From: Bacteroidota bacterium
Lineage (GTDB): Bacteria > Bacteroidota > Bacteroidia > Bacteroidales > PUMT01
NCBI GenBank assembly: GCA_003567115.1
Contig: PXAP01000197.1
Span: 1-11,496 of the forward strand
Direction: 5' to 3'
DNA length: 11,496 bases
Positions 6,298-11,496 of this stretch are shown one piece after another. Both the position numbers and the translations under genes were made by a program. Within the stretch, counting starts at the first letter, position 1; each line of letters starts with the position of its first letter. Below the pieces are notes generated by a model. It made no database searches. It saw only the letters and a program-made list of their open reading frames with translations, and was not told where the DNA came from.

Positions 6298-9200
6298 TTA
6301 TTTTTCCGGTGCCCTTTTGTATCTTACCGGGGGATCGGGTTCGGGATGGATCTCAACGGGTTCTTCCTCAAGCAGCCTCAGGGCCTCCTCAACAGCTCTT
6401 TCCAGCTGGGGATCCTCTCCCCTGATCACCTTTTGGGGGATCATTTCCACTTCTATGTCGGGCGCCACCCCTTCGTTTTCAACCGCCCATTCCCCGTCAG
6501 TGTCGTAAAATCCTCCCCTGGGAGGCACCATCGCACCCCGGTCAATGAGCAAGGGATAATCCCATATGCCTATCAGGCCACCCCAGGTTGTTGTGCCAAC
6601 CAGGGGACCAATGTCAAGGTACCTGAACATGTATGGTAACAGATCACCCCCCGATCCGGCATGTTCGTTTATGATCATTACTTTCGGTCCCCATATTCCT
6701 GCCCCCGGTGAGGTAAAGGGCAGATCAGCATCGATACGGTTATTGAAAAATCCGTGCAGCTCCCGTCCCATTATATCCACCATATAATCGGCAGCAGATC
6801 CGCCGCCGTTGAACCGTTCGTCAACAACTGCACCCTCTTTGTGCTGCTGTGAAAAATAGTAACGGTTAAAATATGAATAACCGGCCTGACCGGTATTTGG
6901 CAGCCAGATATACGCCAGTTTGCCGCCCGACATTTCATCAACCTTTCTAATATTCCCTTCAACCCAGTCAAGCCTGCGCAATGCAGCCTCGCTTGCCACC
7001 GGCACGACTGTTATCACCCATGAACCCTCATATTCAGGTCTGCTGTTTACCCTGAGTGCGGTCTGCCTGCCTGCCAGGTTCTCAAAAAGACTGTACGGGT
7101 TAACCTGATCGGTCAGATTTTCTCCGTTAACAGAAAGGATATAATCCCCCTCGGAAACCTTAATACCCGGGGCACTCAGGGGGGCCTGCAGGCCGGGGTT
7201 CCAGTTTTCGCCGGTAAAGATCTTTTTTATCCTGTACCTGCCGTTGTCGATTTCCAGATCGGCTCCCAGGAGCCCGGTTGAAGATTCCGGAATATCAGGC
7301 ATGTCGCCTCCGCTGACATATGAATGTCCCATCGATACTTCGCCCCCCATAACACTTAGAATATAATTAAGGTCATTCCGGTGCTTTACATGTTCCACCA
7401 AAGGTTCATATTTGTTATAAATCTCATCCCAGTCGGCTCCATGAAAGTTATCCACATACAGGTAATCCCTGTATATACGCCAGGCTTCAAGGAATATTTG
7501 CCTCCACTCTTTTCCGGGTTCAACCCTGGCCTGCAGATTGCCGGTATCGATCTGACCATCCCCCACCGATGGTGTTGCCCTTGTATCGACTATTCCCCAG
7601 CGGGTGCCCGAACGGTAGAGCAGCTTATTCCCGTCGGCCGATATACTGTAATAATGTACGGGCGACATGTACCTTGTTGCTTCGCGTTCATCCAGATCAT
7701 AGCGGTGAAGTACATTGCCGGGCTGTCCTTCAACGGATTCCATGTAAAAGATCATGCCTTCGGCGGCAGAAGAAAGATTGCTGAAATTTCTTGCCGGTAT
7801 GTCCAGGGAGAGGATACGCTGGTCGATGCCCTCCAGATCTATTTTTACAGTTACGTTGTTATTATTATTGTCATTGCCGTCATCATTACCTGTTTCTTCC
7901 TCATCACTTTCAGGCAGAAGGGGAGAGGGCTCATCCTCGTCAAGAACGATCAGGTAAATTGCCCTTGTAACCGGCCTGTCGTATGAGCTCATATCAAGCC
8001 ATCCGGTATTGAGTCCGAAATTTGTGCTGGCAAGAAAATAAAGGTATTTGCCATTTGCATCCCATGCCGGTGATATGGCATCTGACATACCATCTGTCAG
8101 TTGCAATACCTCATCACTATCCAGGGAATAAGCTTTAATGGCATGAAACTGATTGGTAAGGCGCTTTGAATAAGCTATCCACCTGGAGTCGGGCGACCAT
8201 ACCGGATCCATTGTACGCTGGGGATGAATGAACCTGTCCTGGTCTATATACCTTACATCACCTGTTTCCACTTCAACCAGCCAGAGCTTGAGATTGGCAT
8301 CGGTGTAAAAAAGATACTCTGAATCGGGCGACCAGCGCGGTGTATAATTGAAATTGGGCTCGGGGAGCTCAATCTCCCCCGGCTCCTCCAGTCCGTCCTG
8401 AGTCCCTATCATAAGCCTGTATTCGCCGGTTTTGTCTGAGAACCATGCTATTTTTTCCCCGGAAGGGGACCATACCGGATGTCTTTCCCTTACACCCGGT
8501 GAGCTTGTGAGGTTCCGCCAGTCTCCCTTTTCAGCCGGTATTGTAAATATATCCCCCCTGGCTTCAAAAACCGCCCTTACACCGGTTGGTGAAAGCGTCC
8601 CGTTGGCAAGATAATCACTTACATCCTTCCAGGCGGCCATTGCCCAGGGAAAATCTCCCCGTGCTGTAATTTTCAGCTTTTGGGGTTCTCCTGCAGAAGG
8701 GTCATACTTATATATATTACCTGCATATTCATAAACCAGCAGTCCCCCGCCCGAGCTGAGATATTTTATATCGTAATCCGAATAAAACGTGCGCTGCCGA
8801 AGGTTGCTGTTTTCCATGTTATAGCTGTAAAGGTTCATGGTATAATCACGATCGGAGAGAAAATAAACAGTGTTTCCAATCCATACCGGATACTGGTTAC
8901 GTGCATTATCTTCCCGGGGAAGTTCATACAGGGTGTGGTCTTCCATATTCAGGACCCAGACAGGCCTGTTCTGGCCTCCCCTGTAGTTTCGCCACTCCTC
9001 ATCCGAGGGCCTCACAAGCTCATAGGCAAAGTGCATACCGTCAGGTGAATATTCGCCCCTGTAGCCCCTTGGAATCGGCAGGGCTTCCGGCAGCCCCTCG
9101 TCAAATCCGATTGCAAAGAACTTCGGGTATCCTACCGGGGCGCTTTCCCTTCCTGAGGTGAATACCACTCTGCCGTCAGGGCTCCAGCCCCTGACTATGT

Positions 9201-9522
9201 CAGCCCCGGGGTGCCAGGTAAGACGCTTCATCTCTCCTCCGTCAACCGATATAACATAAACATCGGTGCTGCCGGCAAACTGTCCGCTGAAAGCTATCCA
9301 TTGTCCGTCAGGTGAGAATTTGGGGAACGATTCGACGCCCTGGAAACTTGTCAGGCGATTTGCCTCTCCGCCGTCAAGTCCGGTGATCCAGATATTGTTG
9401 GCATAGGCAAAAGCTATGTGATTATCACTGACATCCGGCTGCCTGAGCAGGCGGGTTTCGGAGGCCGTAATTGCGGAAATAATAAATATTCCGGCAAAAA
9501 GAAGTAATGATTTCTTGAGCAT
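6298..9522 (-). CDS. Exported Tricorn-like protease (family S41)
   Basis: A complete 1074-residue gene. Residues 1-20 (MLKKSLLLFAGIFIISAITA) are a signal peptide, so the protein should act in the periplasm or at the envelope. Order of parts: propeller repeats of the PD40 type (SPDG near 70, 114 and 159), a second set (WSPSG 351, WSPD 397, WSPD 442, SADG 628), an acidic/Asn-rich insert (539-556), a mixed helical segment (about 670-725), a PDZ-like domain (about 745-840), and an S41 core (about 855-1045). Against the Thermoplasma Tricorn tetrad (S745, H746, S965, E1023), H733 (MGHSYV), S957 (HAGSGGD) and E1015 (VENEGV) are present; S957 to E1015 is 58 residues, the same as S965 to E1023. The position equal to S745 is G732. 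Its role would be degradation of peptides delivered through the propellers. The ATG at 9522 gives a clean signal peptide. It is divergent from the M1-like gene 127 bp away. Confidence 0.93.
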   Translation of the reverse strand: MLKKSLLLFAGIFIISAITASETRLLRQPDVSDNHIAFAYANNIWITGLDGGEANRLTSFQGVESFPKFSPDGQWIAFSGQFAGSTDVYVISVDGGEMKRLTWHPGADIVRGWSPDGRVVFTSGRESAPVGYPKFFAIGFDEGLPEALPIPRGYRGEYSPDGMHFAYELVRPSDEEWRNYRGGQNRPVWVLNMEDHTLYELPREDNARNQYPVWIGNTVYFLSDRDYTMNLYSYNMENSNLRQRTFYSDYDIKYLSSGGGLLVYEYAGNIYKYDPSAGEPQKLKITARGDFPWAMAAWKDVSDYLANGTLSPTGVRAVFEARGDIFTIPAEKGDWRNLTSSPGVRERHPVWSPSGEKIAWFSDKTGEYRLMIGTQDGLEEPGEIELPEPNFNYTPRWSPDSEYLFYTDANLKLWLVEVETGDVRYIDQDRFIHPQRTMDPVWSPDSRWIAYSKRLTNQFHAIKAYSLDSDEVLQLTDGMSDAISPAWDANGKYLYFLASTNFGLNTGWLDMSSYDRPVTRAIYLIVLDEDEPSPLLPESDEEETGNDDGNDNNNNNVTVKIDLEGIDQRILSLDIPARNFSNLSSAAEGMIFYMESVEGQPGNVLHRYDLDEREATRYMSPVHYYSISADGNKLLYRSGTRWGIVDTRATPSVGDGQIDTGNLQARVEPGKEWRQIFLEAWRIYRDYLYVDNFHGADWDEIYNKYEPLVEHVKHRNDLNYILSVMGGEVSMGHSYVSGGDMPDIPESSTGLLGADLEIDNGRYRIKKIFTGENWNPGLQAPLSAPGIKVSEGDYILSVNGENLTDQVNPYSLFENLAGRQTALRVNSRPEYEGSWVITVVPVASEAALRRLDWVEGNIRKVDEMSGGKLAYIWLPNTGQAGYSYFNRYYFSQQHKEGAVVDERFNGGGSAADYMVDIMGRELHGFFNNRIDADLPFTSPGAGIWGPKVMIINEHAGSGGDLLPYMFRYLDIGPLVGTTTWGGLIGIWDYPLLIDRGAMVPPRGGFYDTDGEWAVENEGVAPDIEVEMIPQKVIRGEDPQLERAVEEALRLLEEEPVEIHPEPDPPVRYKRAPEK

Positions 9523-9649
9523 TGCAATCAGGTTTTAGTGTATGAAGGCTTTAAATATTAAAATTATGCAATAAAAATCAAATAATTCCCGAAATTTGGA
9601 GATAAAATTTGTAAAAATCCAATCCGCAACCCGCTTTATCTTTTAAAAT
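9523..9649. promoter_or_regulatory. Divergent spacer between the Tricorn-like and M1-like genes
   Basis: This 127-bp AT-rich spacer must carry the start signals of both genes, so they may be co-regulated. Two copies of TAAAATTTG, at 9603-9611 and 9644-9652, resemble the Bacteroidota -7 box TAnnTTTG with one extra base; the second overlaps the proposed TTG start of the M1-like gene. No -33 TTTG at proper spacing and no Shine-Dalgarno sequence was found on either strand, so no promoter is assigned. Confidence 0.35.
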
Positions 9650-11496
9650 TTGAAGATACTTTTTCGTAAACACAATATAAGGCAGTTCCTGTTCATCTGG
9701 ATGATGATTGTATTGTTTTCCCCGAAAGGGTCATCACAGGATAATTTTCAGCAGGAAGCGAATTACACGATTCATGTTACCCTTGATGACAGGCGCCATA
9801 AGTTAAGTGCATTCCAGAGGGTTGAATACATCAACAATTCTTTCGATACTCTCAGGTTTCTGTATTTTCACCTCTGGCCGAATGCCTGGTCTGCGAATAA
9901 CACCGAGTTAGCCAGGCAGTTACTAAGGTCTCAGGGACGGCAACGGCTGTTTGAAGATCCGCAATTGAGAGGCTATATCGACTCACTGGACTTCAGGGTG
10001 GATGGCCGGCACGTTCAGTGGAACAGGAAGCCTGACCTTCCTGATATTTGCCGGATTAACCTTAATGAGCCTGTCGCACCAGGTGACACCATCTGCATAA
10101 CCACGCCCTTCCGGATAAAAATACCGGACGGGAGGACTTCACAGTTAGGTCATATCGGAGAATCATACCAGATGGTACATTGGTATCCCAAACCGGCAGT
10201 TTATGACAAGTCCGGCTGGCACCCAATGCCATGGCTTGATGGAGCCGGGACTTATTCAGAATTCGGCAGTTTTGATGTAAGTATTACTCTCCCTGATAAT
10301 TACATAGTTGGTGCAACAGGTAACCTGCAAAACGAAGATGAAATCAGGTGGCTGAACAGGCTTGCTGCCGATACTGCCTGGAAAACAACCTATTTGTATG
10401 CGGGAACCAGGTTCCCTATATCATCTGAGAAGATGAAAACCCTGCGATATAAAGAGGATCTGGCAAATGATTTTGCGTGGTTTGCCGATAAACGGTTCAA
10501 TGTAATGAAAGGTCAGGTTGAGCTTCCCGGTTCAGGGAGGGAAGTTACCACATGGGTGATGTTTACCAATCTGCAGGCAAGACTCTGGATTCAAACCCCG
10601 GAGTATGTGAACAGTGCCATTTGGTTTTTATCCGACCGTATTGGCGATTATCCCTATGAAAGTTATACTGCCGTTCAAAGCGTCCTGGGCACCGGAACAG
10701 GTGCAGGATATCCGGGTATTTCAGTAATTGGGTTTGAAGATGATGCCTGGTCCTTAAATGAATCAATTGCATATAATATGGCCCGGAGCAGGTTTCATAT
10801 TGCCCCCGGGCCTGGTGAACGCCAATCTCCTTTTTTGGATGAAGGGATTGCCCGCGCTTACACAGCCCGGTATATGGAAGAAAGATATCCTGAAAGAAAG
10901 CTATGGGAAGTATATCTTAATAATCGGGGACTTGCTGAGTTTTTAAATATAGACGACATACCGGCACAGCGGATAGATGAAATCCTATGGCTTGTTAAGG
11001 CCCGCCGGAACCTTGAACAGCCATTAGACATGGCGGTCAGCGACTACAACAGGGTACACGACCTGCATGTTAATTATTATAAAGCGGCAATGGGCTTCGA
11101 CTATATGAGAGCCTGTCTGGGAGATTCTCTTTTTGATTCTGCAATTCAGTCCTGGTACAGCAATTTTAAATTCGGGCACTCCCGGTCCGGTGATCTCCGC
11201 AATTTTTTTGAAACCCATGCAGGAAGGGACCTGAGCTGGTTTTTTAATGATTTTACCGGCACAACAAAGCGGCTTGATTATAAAGTATTACGCCTCAGGG
11301 ATCAGCAACTTCTTGTTGAAAACAATGCTGAACTGGCATCACCATTGGTTATTGCCGGGATGACCGGCGATTCAATCACTTTTAAGAAATGGGTGGAAGG
11401 GTTTCACGGACAGAAATGGATTGATATTCCACCGGGGAATTACTCTGTAATAAAAATAGATCCCGGGCATGTAATGCCCGAATTATACAGGCTCAA
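9650..11496 (+). CDS. Exported M1-aminopeptidase-like protein lacking the zinc-binding motif (pseudopeptidase; 3' end off-window)
   Basis: 615 codons are open to the right edge. No upstream ATG exists (TAA at 9644), so the likely start is TTG 9650: it yields a signal peptide with a basic start (KILFRKHNIR), a hydrophobic core (FLFIWMMIVLF) and a small-residue end (GSSQ). ATG 9701 would remove the basic part. M1-family traits: an N-terminal beta-rich domain with HWYPKPAVYDKSGWHPMPW (177-195) and SEFGSFDVSITLP (from 203), the catalytic-domain segment GAGYPG (351-356), FLDEG (395-399), an NYYK segment (475-478) where the catalytic Tyr lies, and a WFFNDF...LDYKV end. But HEXXH-X18-E reads YNMAR-X18-E (Y375, N376, R379, E398), and the GxMEN-type Glu is Gly (G353). 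Peptidase activity by the M1 mechanism is therefore unlikely. The intact frame argues against a decayed gene. A binding or scaffold role is inferred only. Divergent from the Tricorn-like gene. Confidence 0.88.
   Translation, partial: MKILFRKHNIRQFLFIWMMIVLFSPKGSSQDNFQQEANYTIHVTLDDRRHKLSAFQRVEYINNSFDTLRFLYFHLWPNAWSANNTELARQLLRSQGRQRLFEDPQLRGYIDSLDFRVDGRHVQWNRKPDLPDICRINLNEPVAPGDTICITTPFRIKIPDGRTSQLGHIGESYQMVHWYPKPAVYDKSGWHPMPWLDGAGTYSEFGSFDVSITLPDNYIVGATGNLQNEDEIRWLNRLAADTAWKTTYLYAGTRFPISSEKMKTLRYKEDLANDFAWFADKRFNVMKGQVELPGSGREVTTWVMFTNLQARLWIQTPEYVNSAIWFLSDRIGDYPYESYTAVQSVLGTGTGAGYPGISVIGFEDDAWSLNESIAYNMARSRFHIAPGPGERQSPFLDEGIARAYTARYMEERYPERKLWEVYLNNRGLAEFLNIDDIPAQRIDEILWLVKARRNLEQPLDMAVSDYNRVHDLHVNYYKAAMGFDYMRACLGDSLFDSAIQSWYSNFKFGHSRSGDLRNFFETHAGRDLSWFFNDFTGTTKRLDYKVLRLRDQQLLVENNAELASPLVIAGMTGDSITFKKWVEGFHGQKWIDIPPGNYSVIKIDPGHVMPELYRL

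Noticed and set aside
7381..7986. 201-codon plus-strand frame opposite the Tricorn-like gene
   Set aside because: Fully antisense to a well-supported CDS, with no recognisable motif; its hydrophobic end reflects the complement of the Asn/Asp-rich insert.
1..11496. CRISPR array, mobile element, tRNA or rRNA
   Set aside because: No regularly spaced repeats, transposase or integrase frames, terminal inverted repeats or tRNA-like cloverleaf were seen on either strand.

Overview
The window looks like chromosomal DNA of a member of the Bacteroidota, probably a free-living or gut Bacteroidales/Marinilabiliales-type organism. The grounds are a moderate GC content with AT-rich intergenic spacers, A-rich translation starts that mostly lack a Shine-Dalgarno sequence, and protein types typical of that phylum: xylulokinase and xylose isomerase next to a vSGLT-like Na+/sugar symporter, an exported Tricorn-like S41 protease, and a large exported M1-peptidase-like protein. 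This placement is inference. No rRNA, tRNA, CRISPR array, insertion sequence or integrase was seen.

Layout. (1) 1-622, minus strand: the N-terminal 207 residues of an exported protein with a class I SAM-methyltransferase-like domain. It ends in a linker of the type that normally precedes a PQQ-like beta-propeller, and the rest lies off the left edge. (2) 623-989: a divergent, AT-rich regulatory spacer with a perfect 12-bp palindrome upstream of xylB. (3) 990-6061, plus strand: a compact xylose-use locus of xylB (xylulokinase), xylA (xylose isomerase) and an SGLT-type sodium/sugar symporter. Together these would import xylose, isomerise it to xylulose and phosphorylate it for the pentose phosphate pathway. 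No regulator gene is present in the window. (4) 6062-6297: a convergent spacer with a 19-bp direct repeat and a strong hairpin, probably a terminator. (5) 6298-9522, minus strand: a complete 1074-residue exported Tricorn-like protease (two propeller regions, PDZ, S41 catalytic domain). (6) 9523-9649: a short divergent spacer. (7) 9650-11496, plus strand: an exported M1-aminopeptidase-like protein, open at the right edge.

The most notable point is the last gene. The fold-level hallmarks of the M1 family are clear and the reading frame is open for 615 codons, yet the zinc/catalytic motif HEXXH-X18-E reads YNMAR-X18-E and the GxMEN-like motif has lost its glutamate. It therefore looks like a maintained pseudopeptidase. 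It lies divergently next to a Tricorn homologue, and in archaea Tricorn works with M1-family aminopeptidases (factors F2 and F3), so the pairing is suggestive although function is unproven. The second notable point is the secretion signal on a methyltransferase-type domain in the left-edge gene.
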